This document shows, in pieces, positions 37,573 to 50,500 of a DNA stretch of 64,000 bases. The DNA is from Ricinus communis. Taxonomy: Eukaryota > Streptophyta > Magnoliopsida > Malpighiales > Euphorbiaceae. The notes below the pieces were generated by a model. That model was not told the origin of the DNA, did no database searches, and saw only the letters and a program-made list of their open reading frames with translations. The translations under genes were made by a program, and so were the position numbers. The DNA is taken from contig NC_063265.1 of assembly GCF_019578655.1 (NCBI RefSeq), forward strand, positions 7,040,501-7,104,500. Reading direction: 5' to 3'. Position 1 is the first letter of the stretch; each line of letters opens with the position of its first letter.

Positions 37573-38859
37573 TGATCGATCCAAATTATGTATAGATATT
37601 TAAAGGTATTTTAAAATTTTAATAATATATTTCTATATATAAAATGGTGAAAATATATGCTTTTACCTCACTTAAGCTTAATTGTCTATTTTCAGGAATA
37701 TTAGCAAAAAGAGGAAAATATGGAGCTAAAATAAGCTTAATAGGACATATTCGTGTCAAGGCCCAAGATTAAGACGCATGGACTGCTAATTATGAGGCCC
37801 AATGGATATTTTAGTCATTTTGTGTAATTATTAGGATTTATATTAAGAGTTATTTATGGAATAGTATTTGATGGAGATTAAGATACTTTAAGTCTTATCT
37901 TTTAGATAGACTTATATTAGTATACTCATTTCTAGAGAGATTTATTTAGAGGAGAACTCTCCTCTATATAAATCTCTGCAAGGAACAAGGAAGAAAAAAG
38001 AAAAAGGAGGGGAGTTTTCTCCTACCTGCTCTCTACACCTGCAACCATTATTCTCTCTATAATTCTCTACAGTTTTTCATAAACACTTTAGTTTTAGTTT
38101 TCATTGATCTTTGAGGATCTAAGAAGCTTTTCAAGAAGTGGAGATTGAGAACCAATCTTCTTCCTACTTGAAGAGATTCTAGATCTTGAGGGAGCTTTTT
38201 ATTTTATTATTTTATGTCTTTCTATTTAATACCATGATTAATGGGTTAAATATGTTAGGCTAGTTTTCATAAGTATTTAGTTTAGTTTTTTTTACTTTGT
38301 ATGAACCTTGTTATTTATTTATTTAATGAATGATTCTTTACCTTCATATCTTTATTAATTTTAGTTATTATTGTTTAGTTAACCATGATATTAATTTAAC
38401 AATAGTAATTGTTATGAAAATTTGTAGGTTTAAAAGTATTAGAAACATCATCTTTACTTTAATATATGTTGGTATAAGAAACCTAAATTGCATCATTAAC
38501 TTGAGTGATTTAGGGAAAATGCACATCACCATCTCATTCATTAGATCAGGCTTAAAGTAAAACAAGGAGATTACTAAGTAAATGGCTAGACTAAATACTG
38601 TTTTTAGCATATAGTTTTAGATCATAAGCATTTGCATTTGCATTGCATATTTATTTATTATTTAGTTACTTTACTTTATGACTATTATCATCTCAAACAT
38701 ACGATTCAGAGTGTTTGGATTTACTTTTGTTGTTTTGTGTTGATAAGTAGTCTTTATAATAAGTGGCCTCATAGTTCCTTGAGATATCGACCTCGTGGTG
38801 AACTTACCCTTACTATAAGAACGGTTCGTGCACTTGCGAGTACTAAAAAAGACATATCA
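37573..38859 (+). repeat. 5' LTR of the gypsy element
   Basis: 1287 bp, paired with 46251-47536. It contains a CTCTATATAAATCTC TATA-like region at about 37961-37975 followed by a likely transcript start region. Confidence 0.93.
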
Positions 38860-38864
38860 AGTTT

Positions 38865-38882
38865 TGGCGCTGTTGCCAGGGA
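38865..38882 (+). other. Primer-binding site, tRNA-Asp type
   Basis: TGGCGCTGTTGCCAGGGA lies 5 bp after the LTR end. It matches the complement of the tRNA-Asp 3' end (TGGCGCCGTTGCCGGGGA) at 16 of 18 positions. A tRNA-Asp gene with that 3' sequence lies at 11011-11082. Confidence 0.85.
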
Positions 38883-39771
38883 ACTGTGTCCAAATTTATT
38901 ATATTGATTGATTATCAAAAGTATCTTGTGTTTGTTAGTTTGTTTTGTGTTTTGTGATTTATTTTGTTTATGTATTTTTATTTTATTTGTTTGTTTTGTG
39001 TTTTTGTGTTTTGTGATTTGTTTTGTTTATGTGTTTTTGTGTTTTGTGATTTGTTTTGTTTGTAAATTTTATTTTTAAAATTTTAATTTTAATCTAAAAT
39101 TTTTTGTTTTGTTTTATATGCTTAGCAGGAAACAACTAGAAGAAGAATCAACAGAAGAAGTTGATATCATGGCAAACCCACCAAGAGAAGTAGAAGCTGA
39201 AAGGCGAATGGCTATGAAAGATTATGCAATGCCTACAATTGGTAACACTACTTCATGCATAGTTCTAGGTGATACATCTAGGAATTATGAACTTAAGAGC
39301 ATTCATTTTAATATGCTTCCTTCATTTTATGTTATGCCAAGTGAGGATGCATTAACATTCATAAGAGAATTTTATGACATAGTTCATACTTTCCCATTAT
39401 CTGGACTTAATGAGGATCAACTAAGAATGAGGTGTTTCCCTTATTCATTGAAAGAAAGAGCAAAGGCTTGGTTAATGACCTTGCCCCCTAATTCTTTGAG
39501 AAATTGGAATGAAATTTATCAAAAGTTTATGAGTAGATTTTACTCACAACAAAAGACAAAAGAATTAAGAGGTGAAATTTCTAATTTTTATCAAGAGAAT
39601 GCTGAATTTTTTCATGAAGCATGAGATCGCTTCAAATCACTTTTATTGCAATGCCCACACCATGGATTCCCACTCCCAATAACTAACCAATCATTTTATG
39701 ATGGATTGACACACCAATATCAATGTATAGTTGATAATGCAGCTGGGGGTGCTATGTTAGAAAGGACACCT

Positions 39772-42604
39772 TGTAACACCCGGAATTTTTATATATTTAA
39801 TAATGAATTTTTATTTAAGTTAATTTTAGCTTTATTTTTTTATTCGGTTTAATTGGAACGATTTAAATACAAATTTTGAATGTTCATGTTAGATAAATAA
39901 ATGAGTTATTTTCCATATCCAATTAGTTTGATTTTTAAGGAGTTAATTAAGTAAACTATTTGAGAAATGATTATATTTTGGTTATTCAAATTTTTTTTCC
40001 AAATGCATATTTATATAAGTAAAATTATATATTGAAAAATTATGATAGAATTGTAAAGGATGTTTATAAAAGAATTTTGAGAAAATTGGTATTATAATTG
40101 ATTAGTAGTATTAAATTTTAAGTTGGAAATTGATTATTTAATTTAATTGTGTGTTAGGACTAAATTGGAAATTTATTTTGGAATAAGTATTGAAAGTATA
40201 ATGTTATTTTTATGGGGTTTTAATGGAAATTTGTGAGCTTGGTATTTTTGTAAATAAATATATCGGTTAGGGGTACTTTTGTAATTGTGTATTTTCAATA
40301 ATTCGGATTTGGCCCAAATTAAATAGTTAGGGGCTTAATTGAAAGGCTAAAAAGAAGTTTGGGGGTCAAATTGGAATTCTGCAGGATGAAATTGTAAGTA
40401 ATTAAGAAAGTTGAGGGACCAAATTGCAATAAGAAAAAGTTCGGGGGCCTAATGTCGATATTGAAAGGAAAGAAAATCGGGGAAGAAGAAAGGAAGAGAG
40501 AGAGTACACGGGAAGAGAGAGAGAGGACGCAGCGGTGGCGAGCTCGGGGTGCGGGCGGCGGTTGCAATGAATCGCGAACGCGTGTGGCGGGCCATTGCTT
40601 CCGGCCTTCCCCGATCTCAATGGGATCGGCTCCCTTGGAGAGCTTCCTTTGGCGGCCGGCTTCGGTTTTGGTGGCCGGAGGAGAAAGTTCTGGCGAAGTG
40701 GTGGCAGCCGTGTTTTCTGGTTTTTCCGGTGAGCTCCGGCGGAGGATGGACGATCGGAGGACGTATCCCGACTCTCCTCAACTCAAGCTTCGCGATGGCA
40801 CCGGTTTTGTGGCGATCGGGCTCCGTTTGCAAATCGACGGCCGTGATCGTCCGTAAATTTTTCTGGACGATCGGGTGTCGGATCGGAAAATCGGAAGCGG
40901 GGATCGTCATCAGCGCGTCGTTGTGAGTCCGATGGTGTGTTCGGATCGTCGATCGGACTCTAGCGGCTGGAAGCTAGTCGACCGAGCGACCGAGCGTCTC
41001 GATAATTTTCTTTGCCCCGTTAATTTTAGAAATTCTTGGTTTAATTGTGTCTATTGGATTATATTGAGTATTTGATGATTTTTGTGAGTCATAAATAATT
41101 ATTAGTTTGCCTGCCATAATCGTGTTTTTGTGCTGTGTGGCGGAGTCGGGAAATAGTGAAGTTTGGGGACCCGACTCCTATTGTTTGAATCGTTAAGTAT
41201 TTGGAGTGTTTTTCTGGCAGGTCCTGGACCCGTTTTTACGGGGGGTAATGTTCGTGTTGTAGGGGAGGTTCTGCCGGATTTTCGGTAGAATTCTCCTGAG
41301 TCAAGATTCTTAGACAGTCAGTCCTAGGAGTCTAGACCTAGGATTAAAGATCGATTGTTTCAGCATTTTGATAAATTGTTTTCCGTGACTAAATTGTCCG
41401 TTTGTTCGGCTCGCTCCAACTGAGGCACCGGAGCAGAGCTAGGAGGTCGCCCAATCCTGTGAGTTAAAGTCATATATCGCTTATGCACGTGTCATGCATA
41501 AAATTTGATTTGCTACTGTGATTATTCATTTGCAATTTTAATTTTTCATTTAATTATTATCATTATTTTCATGATGCTTTTAATTACTATTTAAATATAT
41601 TTTTCCTTTATCACCAATTTTAATATTGCATGATGACTTAGGATGGGACGGCAGTAGAACATAGGAGTTGGATGAGTGTTCCAATATAATATGAGAGAGA
41701 TAGGAAAAGGGTAAAGAGGTAAAAATTTTGAGAAAGAAAGATTAGGACCTGCCTTGGTCGAGCATTGCTCTCTGGGCGCCGGCTTATTTGGAAATTTAAG
41801 TGACCAGACTGGAGGTAAGGTCCCTGGTCGAGCTATGCTCTCTGGGCGCCAGTCTTATTGGATAAGAGAGCCGAAAGGCTAAGGCTGAGAGTTAAGTGAC
41901 CGGACTGGAGGTAAGGTCCCTGGTCGAGCTTTGCTCTCTGGGCGCCAGTCCTGTTGGAATGAGAGGTTTGAGATGTTAGAGTTGAGGTTAGTTGAGACAT
42001 AAGTGTTGAAATAAATCGAGATGTTAGAGTTGGGATTAGGGTTATACTGAAGTACTCCGTCCCGTTGCATGTGGAATAATTTTTGTTTAAGCATGGCATG
42101 ACACATATGTCTTAACATGACACGTATGGTTCGCGTTATTTATTAATTATTTTTAAAATTAAATGAATGTGATATTGAAATGTTTGAAACTGTTTTAGAT
42201 ATATGATTTTAGCTCACTCTCGAGACTTACAGTCTCATTTTTACTGTTTTTCAGATTCGTGACTGTTAGTCCTCTCACGACTCTTATTCAGTAACCTGAC
42301 TCCTTCATCATCGGGTGATGTATTTGATTTGGTATGTAAATTGGTAAATCTTAGATTCTCCGCAGTAGTAATAGTAGATGTATCAGTTGTAAATTTTCTG
42401 AGTTTCAGGTCTCGCCTAGTTCTTCTGGCAGACCGATTAAATTATGTAAAATGTAGCATTTAAGATAATTTGTGGCTTTAATAATATTAATTTGAGATGA
42501 GATTTGTTTAAGTCAGTGAGTGTCAGGCTTACTACGGGTTTCGGTAGCCTTATGCCTACCCATTCCCTAGTGCCGGTCATGGGCCCACGGGTGGGGTCAT
42601 GACA
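39772..42604 (+). mobile_element. Solo LTR of a large gypsy (chromovirus-like) element
   Basis: The element begins TGTAACACCCGGAATT and ends GGGGTCATGACA, with TG...CA termini and a perfect 5-bp target duplication CACCT at 39767-39771 and 42605-42609. At 2833 bp with no gag-pol and no internal second LTR, it is best read as a solo LTR left by recombination. The TGTAACACCC start is typical of long LTRs of plant Tekay/Del-type chromoviruses; that subclass is an inference. A GC-rich island at about 40450-41030 and internal repeats at 41750-41957 lie within it. Confidence 0.85.
41753..41957 (+). repeat. Three-copy subrepeat in the solo LTR
   Basis: Three units of about 39 bp (about 41753, 41823 and 41920) share TGGTCGAGC...TGCTCTCTGGGCGCC. 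The second and third are preceded by a shared GACTGGAGGTAAGGTCC block, so the larger period is 70-97 bp. Confidence 0.85.
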
Positions 42605-43576
42605 CACCTGATGAGATTTATAACATCTTTGAGATGTTAGGAGCCAATTCTTAACAAAAGAGTGTGAGGACAAAGAGAATAAAAGTAAATGAAGTGGTAG
42701 CTAATAGTGAGATGGTCGTGCAATTGTCTGAATTGACTAAGCAAGTTAATATGCTTACTTCAACAAAAAAACTCACCAAATAATGAGGTATGTGGTATTT
42801 ATGGTCATAGTGCTAATGTTTGTTCATCTTTTGATAATTACAGAGAAAATATGTATGACCAAACAAATTTGATGTATTCTTACCAACCTATGCATCCTAT
42901 AAATGACCCTTATTCCAACACATATAATACAGGTTGAAGAAACCATCTAAATTTTTCTTGGAAATACAATGACCAAAACCCACCATAATTATTGAGAAAT
43001 CAAAATCAACCTCATTACCAAGACCAATATTCTCAATTTCAAAGGGACTCCAATCCTTTCTTTAAAGATCGAGAACAAACTCTTCGATCTAATGAACAAA
43101 GGAAGCCAAGTTTGGAAGAAACATTTCAATCATTTATGATGGCTTCTCATGATAGGATGGAGAGGAATGAGAAAAAGACAGATTCCATTGAGGCTTCACT
43201 AAAACATTTAGAAGCTCAAATGGAACAAATTGTTGAAGAGCTCAATAAAGAGGAACTATCAAGTCAACCTGAACAAGCCAATTTCATTACTACTATTAGA
43301 AGAGGTGAGGCTGTCGATAATATTACTATGGAAACTGAAAGGAATTTTTCTTCTTATACAGGTACACCTAAAAATGATGGATTATCGCAAAGCAATGAGG
43401 AAAGCATACAAAAGGAAGAAAGAGTAGAGCCCAATCTTAGGCTGGAGAAGAAAGAAAAGTAAGCATTTTTTGGACCTAAATTTCATAAGGCAACTCAGCC
43501 TTATAGACTTCCTATTCCTTTTCTAAACCAACCCAAAGAGAGCAGAAATGACGAATTTTTTTTTGAAAGTATTGAG

Positions 43577-44341
43577 ATGCTCTCTAAAGTTAATACTAAC
43601 TTACCTTTGTTGGATGTTATCAGGAATAAACCTGCTTATGCAAAATTCTTTGAAGAGTTGAACACCAACAAAAGGCGATATGCGAATAACGAAAAAGTAC
43701 AAGTAGCAAGTGTAATGCTTCAACATCAATTGCCCCTTAAGATAAAGGATCCTGGTAGCTTCACCATTGATATTACAATAGGTGATAAAAAACATACAAA
43801 AACCATGTTAGATTTGAGAGCAAGCATCAACTTGATGCCTTATTCGATATATGAACGACTTGGCTTGAGAGAGTTGAAGCCTACCACTATGTCTCTACAA
43901 TTTGCAGACAGATCGATAAAATACCCTAGAGGTATAGTGGAAGACTTGCTAGTGTAAGTAGGTAAGTTAATAATTCCAGTTGATTTTGTAGTACTTGACA
44001 TGGAAAATACACCAACAAGGGATAAAGAGCAAACCATACTCCTTGGTAGACCTTTCATGGCAACTACTAGAACTGTAATTGATATGCATGATGGAAAACT
44101 TACCATGACAGTTTTAGGAGAAACTGTGGAATTTAAAGTGTTTGATTTTCTAACTTTATCTCCTAAATCTACTATTGATAAGTGTTCATATAATTATTTA
44201 GATTCTCTTGTTTATGAACAATTATATGATGATATTCCATTCTTAATTGACAAGAGTTTTCGTGACACTTTAGATGTTCGCATTAAAAGTATAAAGCCAT
44301 ACTTAAAAGGAATGGCTTATGACGAAGAGGTGGAGTCATGA
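43577..44341 (+). pseudogene. Gypsy aspartic protease, inactive
   Basis: 43577-43957 holds the retropepsin N-terminal region (LKIKDPGSFTIDITIG) with the active-site loop reading DLRASINLMP where plant gypsy elements have DLGAS. The frame ends at TAA (43955-43957), then the homologous sequence resumes and runs to 44341 with ILLGRPFMATTRTVIDMHDG. The missing Gly in the catalytic triad region and the stop make activity unlikely. The frame closes at 44341 with no reverse transcriptase downstream. Confidence 0.85.
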
Positions 44342-46250
44342 GCGCCCACCATGAGCATAATCAGGAATGTCTAGCTATAGACAATAAACTTAGCAATTGT
44401 ATTTTTATTTTTATGCATTTAAGTTATTATTATTATTATTTTAATTTTTTTTAATTTTTTTAATTTTTTAATTTTCTATTTTTTATTTATTTTATGTTTA
44501 TCTTGTAGGATTGTTTTTGATCCCCAAAAAGGCAATACGTCTCCATGAGAAGCAATTAAAGCTCCAACCAAAAAAAAAAAAATTAAGCGAGCCATGTTCG
44601 GCAACGAATTTTCACACGGGCCCGTGGCGGCCCGCAGCAGCGGGACCGCGGCGGGCGCTGAAGCGAGGAGGCCACCATGAAGAAGAAGCGAGCCAGCCAC
44701 ATGCCCGCAGCAACAGATATGCACGCCCGCAGATGCAGCAGCAACGAACTGCGGTGTGGCAGGGGCACGCCTTAACGATGCAACCCACGCGACGGCCGTA
44801 AAAAAAAAATTAAGCAAAAATTAAAATAATTAAATCCAATAAATTTGGATTAGTTATGAATTATTTTTAGTTAAAATACTCCCTTTTAAAATTAAATATA
44901 TATCTATCTCCTCCACATAAATAGTCATATCATTGATCTAGAACTTTATTTTAAATTTTATTTTAGAATTTATATTTATTTATTAGGATCTAACTTTTAA
45001 TTATCTTAGGATTTAATCTTTCTAGTATGGTTTATTATTTTTAAATTTTTATTTTTTTATTTCTTTTATAATTATCAATGATGTGTGTTCAAGTGTGCTT
45101 CTAAGGTTTGGATGGTGGAGATTGGAATTCAAGTTCATGGTTTACTGTGCATTGCAAAATTCGAGAGGAGTATTCTATCTTTTTCCTCTATTTTTGTTCT
45201 TTATTTTTCTATATGCAATGACATTGAGGGCAATGTCAAATTTAAGTGTGGGGGAGGAAAATAGAATATTTCTTCGATTAAACTTTATACGTCATATGCC
45301 ATGAGAATTAACAACTTTGGTTAATCTTTGCAAAATTTTAAATTTTTCCACTCAGCTTTTTCTTATTGTTCTATATAAGAGTCGATGAAAGAATGCTATT
45401 ATGTTAAGATTCTTGAACTCTTGAGTTAGTTTTAACATGTATAAATATGAACTCATGAGTTATTTGTACTTAAATGATCAAGTGTTCATCTTTTGTATAT
45501 GGACATGATGAATAGTTTAGCAACATTTGACATGGGTATGATTTAGATTATAATTTCTTTGTTATTAAATTGGCTTGCCTAAGTTTGTGAGATATGATAT
45601 GGGCAAGTTTAAAGCTCTAAGTTTAATAACTCTACTCCGCTAATTTTAGTTGCTTAGTAACCGGGGCTCTTCATGACCAATGTCGATTTTCGCGTAAAAA
45701 GGCAATTGAGATTATGAGTATGCAAAGCATCTTGAAGTATGTTTTGTTGAGTAACCAGGTGCATTCATTACCCATGTTTGTATTTGCGTAAAAAGGCATA
45801 ACATCTTAAGAAAGAAAGAAATACCCCAAGTATCAAAAATTAAAATCCAAGGGGTATAAAGAAAAAAAAGTATAAGAGCTTCAAAAGCAAGTAATAAATG
45901 CCTATTGTTCTCTTGTTTTTGAATGAAGGTTTTGCCTTTTTGAAAAGGGTTATAATAATTTGGATTATGCATCATAGTTGTATCATTTGAAGATGAGTTA
46001 GACTATTTGTTGTGAAACATGTGTGAAGGATTGGATGCTTGAGTCTTTTGATTAACAATGATTGAGTTTATATTTTTAAAGAAAATTTTATGACTCAAAT
46101 GTTCTTGGGTTGACATGATCTTTGCATTAGTAATATTCTTTTGAATAATATCTTTAAGCTGAGTAGGGATGTTTTTCATGATTTTTGCAAAAGTTAATTC
46201 TCAGTTGCTATTTACTTGAGGACAAGTAAAAGTCTAAGTGTGGGGGTATT
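44342..46250 (+). other. Non-coding internal 3' region of the gypsy element
   Basis: Long non-coding sequence between the protease and the 3' LTR. It contains GACATTGAGGGCAATGTC followed by TTTAAGTGTGGGGGAGG at about 45221-45257, a purine-rich motif repeated as GTCTAAGTGTGGGGG just before the 3' LTR. Two further similar blocks with GCGTAAAAAGGC lie at about 45692-45703 and 45786-45797. A GC-rich insertion lies at 44589-44815. Confidence 0.7.
44589..44815 (+). other. GC-rich insertion flanked by A-rich direct repeats
   Basis: About 210 bp of strikingly GC-rich sequence (GGCCCGTGGCGGCCCGCAGC-type words) lies inside an AT-rich element. AAAAAAAAATTAAGC occurs immediately before it (ending 44588) and at its right end (44800-44815). 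The pattern resembles a target-site duplication with an A-rich tail, as in retroposition, or duplication during repair. I do not recognise the inserted sequence. Confidence 0.6.
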
Positions 46251-47536
46251 TGATCGGTCCAAATTATGTATAGATATTTAAAGGTATTTTAAAGTTTTAA
46301 TAATATATTTCTATATATAAAATGGTGAAAAATATATGCTTTTGCCTCACTTAAACTTAATTATCTATTTTAAGGAATATTAGCAAAAAGAGAAAAATAT
46401 GGAGCTAAAAGAAGCTTAATAGGATATATTCGTGTCAAGGCCCAAGATTAAGACGCATGGACTGCTAATTATGAGGCCCAAGGGATATTTTAGTCATTTT
46501 GTGTAATTATTAGGATTTATATTAAATGTTATTTATGGAATAGTATTTGATGGAGATTAAGATACTTTAAGTCTTATATTTTAGATAGACTTATATTAGT
46601 ATACTTATCTTTAGAGAGATTTATTTAGAGGAGAACTCTCCTCTATATAAATCTCTGCAAGGAACAAGGAAGAAAAAAGAAGAAGGAGGGGAGTTTTCTC
46701 CTACCTGCTCTCTACACCTGCAACCATTATTCTCTCCATAATTCTCTACAGTTTTTCATAAACACTTAGTTTTAGTTTTCATAGTTCTTTGAGGATCTAA
46801 GGAGCTTTTCAAGAAATGGAGACTGAGGACCAATCTTCTTCTTACTTGAAGAAATTCTGGATCTTGAGGGAGCTTTTTATTTTATTATTTTATATCTTTT
46901 TATTTAATACCATGATCATTGGGTTAAATATGTTAGGCTAGTTTTCATAAGTATTTAGTTTAGTCTTTTCAATTTGTATGAACCTTGTTATTTATTTATT
47001 TAATAAATGATTTCTTTACCTTCATATCTTTATTAATTTCAGTTATTATTGTTAGTTAACCATCATATTAATTTAGCAATATAAATTGTTATGAAAATTT
47101 GTAGGTTTAAAAGTATTAGAAACATCATCTTTACTTTAATCTATGTTGGTATAAGAAACCTAAATTGCATCATTAGCTTGAGTGATTTAGGGAAAAGGCA
47201 CATCACCATCTCATTCATTAGATCATGCTTAAAGTAAAATAAGGAGATTACTAAGTAAATGGCTAGATTAAATACTGTTTTTAGCATATAGTTTTAGATC
47301 ATAAGCATTTGCATTTGCATTGCATATTTATTTATTGTTTAGTTACTTTACTTTATGACCATTATCATCTCAAACATACGATTTAGAGTGTTTAAATTTA
47401 CTTTTATTGTTTTGTGTTAATAAGTAGTCTTTATAATAAGTGGCCTCATAGTACATTGAGAGATCGACCTCGTGGTGAATTTACACTTACTATAGGGACG
47501 GTTCGTGCACTTGCGAATACTAAAAAAGACATATCA
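46251..47536 (+). repeat. 3' LTR of the gypsy element
   Basis: 1286 bp, the partner of the LTR at 37573-38859, with the same ends and scattered substitutions. Confidence 0.93.
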
Positions 47537-50500
47537 ACAATTAAATTAAATTCTATTAAAATAAGTAATTTTTTAAATAAATTCCATACTAGTTCATCAA
47601 TATACGTTATAACATCAAAATATTTCTCTTAATTCACTCACCATATCTATCAATTTAAAATTATAAAAATATATAAAAAAATGCAAAAATATAGAGAAAT
47701 TTGTTACCATTGTTGATTGTTTAATAAACCTATACTTCTATGTCTCTCTCTAAAATAAACTTCAAATTATAAACCCTAATCCACCGACAAACTAACAGTA
47801 AACTTACAAGTCAGACGTTTTATTTTTTAGCACAATAAATAAATAAATCAACATAAAACACATAATAAATAACATTTTAATAAAATAATTTACCAGATAA
47901 TACAACAACTATAAAAATTATCTAACCTTTTGGTAATACAGTGTGTGGATGTCCTACCTTTCTTTGTTCAATCACAATTCCAATAAAACACTTTAAATTT
48001 ATAAAGTTCCACTGACAAGAATTAGGGATTTTTCTCTTAACACTTTTAGAGATTTTTAAATTTTAGGTCAGAGATACATGAGAGAGAAAGAGTAAATCTT
48101 GATTGTTGTTTAATCGCCCTTTATGTGTAGAATAAAATATCACGATTATTTTTATTAATTTATCAAACTTAGTAATAAAATTCAATTAACTTTCCTGATG
48201 TTGCAAGTGAATTGCATGCATCTTAGTCAACAACAGACATGAATAAATTGAATGTTAAGTAAATTGCTCAAGTTCGCCACTTTGTGGACTTAATTGACCA
48301 AGATTTAAAAATCTAGGTAAATTATCCACTTAAGACAAGTTTAAGAGGCAATTTAGCATATGTGCTGTTTGGTAGTTATACATTCGTGTTTGTAAGGGCA
48401 TGTTGATAGGTTCCTCACATATAAGGGTTATCATGTTTTTATATGTTTAAGACAAGACAATATGCTCGATTGCATATCATATTAATAATAAAATTAAATA
48501 TTATAATAAATTAAAAAAAGTATCAAAATTAAAAGTCTCACATTTGATGATAAAAGATTAAAATTTTCAAATGTTAAATGTTAATATAGAAATAATAATC
48601 CAGTAAAGTGTCGATTTGTAAAAAAATGACTGAATAGTGAATTCTTTTTATTATCTGATCAATAGTGAATGGATAATATTTTTATTAAATAAACAATATA
48701 TGTGAAATGTTTTGATGAACAATAAGATTTATAATATTAATTTCTTTTGATTTTGATTGATTATATACGCGTGAATTAAATTTAATATGATACAGTATTT
48801 GATAAAAAGAAAACGCAAATGTCGAGTGGGTTAAATTAATATTCATAATCCAGAAACAATAAGTGAAAACTAGAAGGAAAAGAATTCAGTGACATTAATA
48901 TTTGTTCCTATGTCCAACGCAAAAGTACAATGGATCCGACCAGTCCAAGCAAAAAATCAAGATTCTAAAATTTGGGACACCTGTGGATATGCTTTTACAA
49001 AAGAAAATTTTGAGAGAATTGACAAAAGGAGAAGCATACATGCGCCATGACATACAGGTCGTGACATCACTGACTGAGGAGTTTGTATTAATGTTAATGA
49101 ATAATCATTTGTATAAAGAAACAAAATTAAACTCAATGATTAAGCACTCGATTCCAATTCCCAAAGCTGAGCAATAAGTTTTCAATTTCTTCTTTTTCCA
49201 CGCATGTTTGGACAGAGTGTCCACGTGTTCGTAACTGTCTCTCCTCATGTAAATGTTTTATGGGTTTTGATTAGGACAAGTGAATATGAATCAAAAGGGT
49301 TAAAGAAAGTTTTGAACTTGTCAAATTAAGATAGCTATTGCCCAAAGCCAAGACTGCTATTATTATTATTTTACATATTCTTCTGATCAAGTTGATTTGA
49401 TATCAGTTGATGTGATATTCACCATTAATAATATTTCGTTCTCTTAATGGGTTACTACATCTGTTTGAGTGCTAAATATCTTTACTTTTTATTTTATTTT
49501 TGTAGTTTATAGAATTTAAAAGTAAGTATGAATTCATTAAATTAAATATAAAAATAGAAGGTTTTTCTTTTAAAAGAAAAAAAGAAGGCAGCAGAAAAAT
49601 ATCATATCTAACACAATTAATAATTTTTATTATAAAAAATAATAATTAAAACTTAAAACTTTCATCTGAGTTCTATTTCACAGTGTCAGATAAGTACCGA
49701 TAACAATTAATAGTTCATTCATCAACTAATAAAGAAATTTATCATTTAACGAAACTTATTATTTTTAAATTTTAAAAATAAAATATTTTTATTATTTTCA
49801 ATATTTACTCAAACTAATAAATAAATAGCTTATATCTTATTTACATGAATTTTAGCATTCATGAAATTCATACGATGTAAATTGGAAGAACAAATGAATG
49901 AATAAAAAGAATCACTGAGGCCAACATTCAACAGATAAGGTGTCTTAATTACGAAGGTTATTGAAGGACTCTGCTTTTTCTAAAGGCTTAGTCCACCCTG
50001 AATTGAAATTACAAAGAAGGGAAGGGCCCAGATTTGCCTTAAACCTTTGTGCATCACACGTGGGCTTATGCAATAATATTCAATCTCAATTTAAATTTCA
50101 TCTTAAAAGAATTTGTAAAATAGCCCTTATTCAACCCCTAGACTTCCACTTTATTTCCGGATTGAGTCCTTGCGTTTTCTTTTCTTATCTTGATAACATT
50201 AAACTTTTATATTTTATTTTAGTGATATTAACTTGTTATAAATTATTATTTTAATTTTAATTTATAAAAGTTTATTATAGTTTAGATTTAAATTAGGCTT
50301 TTTATTTTAAAAGAGATATTCTAATTGGAATGGTGTCTTTTAAATTTAATTTATTTAAATTAAATTCTAATTTCTTAGAGTAAATTAGTTATATTGCATT
50401 AGTTAAGACATAAAGTTTTAGCAATCGATAAAAATAAGAATCAAACTAGTAAAAAAAGGAGGAGAAGAGAGCTATTTAATACATAAAAAATCACATGAAA

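Larger units (their letters stand above)
39109..43462 (+). pseudogene. Broken gypsy gag, split by a solo LTR
   Basis: The left part (39109-39771) encodes a plant gypsy gag capsid region, recognisable from LTFIREFYDIVHTFP, DQLRMRCFPYSLKERAKAWL and FYSQQKTKELRGEI. TGA at 39622 replaces the usual Trp codon before RF, after which CPHHGFPLP continues in frame. The frame is cut by the solo LTR at 39772 and resumes after the target duplication with DEIYNIFEMLGANS, followed by TAA at 42652. The right part (about 42992-43462) is the hydrophilic C-terminal gag with a Glu/Lys-rich stretch (MERNEKKTDSIEASLKHLEA). A further stop lies near 42938. No zinc knuckle was seen. Confidence 0.85.
37573..47536 (+). 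mobile_element. Non-autonomous Ty3/gypsy element (gag and protease only)
   Basis: Two direct LTRs (37573-38859 and 46251-47536) begin TGATCGATCC/TGATCGGTCC and end AAAAAAGACATATCA. The flanking bases ATAAT and ACAAT are a 4/5 match for a 5-bp target duplication. After the 5' LTR comes TGGCGCTGTTGCCAGGGA, complementary to the 3' end of tRNA-Asp with two differences. Before the 3' LTR is AAGTGTGGGGGTATT, a purine-rich tract seen in plant gypsy elements. Gag and aspartic protease sequence fill 39109-44341. No reverse transcriptase, RNase H or integrase can be found. From a 210-bp sample the LTRs differ at about ten positions, so the insertion is not recent. A solo LTR is nested at 39772-42604. 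Confidence 0.9.

Noticed and set aside
40452..40926. Overlapping Arg/Gly-rich open frames on both strands
   Set aside because: They lie in the GC-rich part of the solo LTR, where stop codons are rare by composition; there is no domain or splice structure.
44511..44801. 96-residue frame in the GC-rich block
   Set aside because: It begins in AT-rich element DNA and crosses the insertion junction, so it is not one gene.
48902..49177. 91-residue plus-strand frame
   Set aside because: It has no recognisable family, start context or flanking exons; it may be a relic but is not supportable as a gene.
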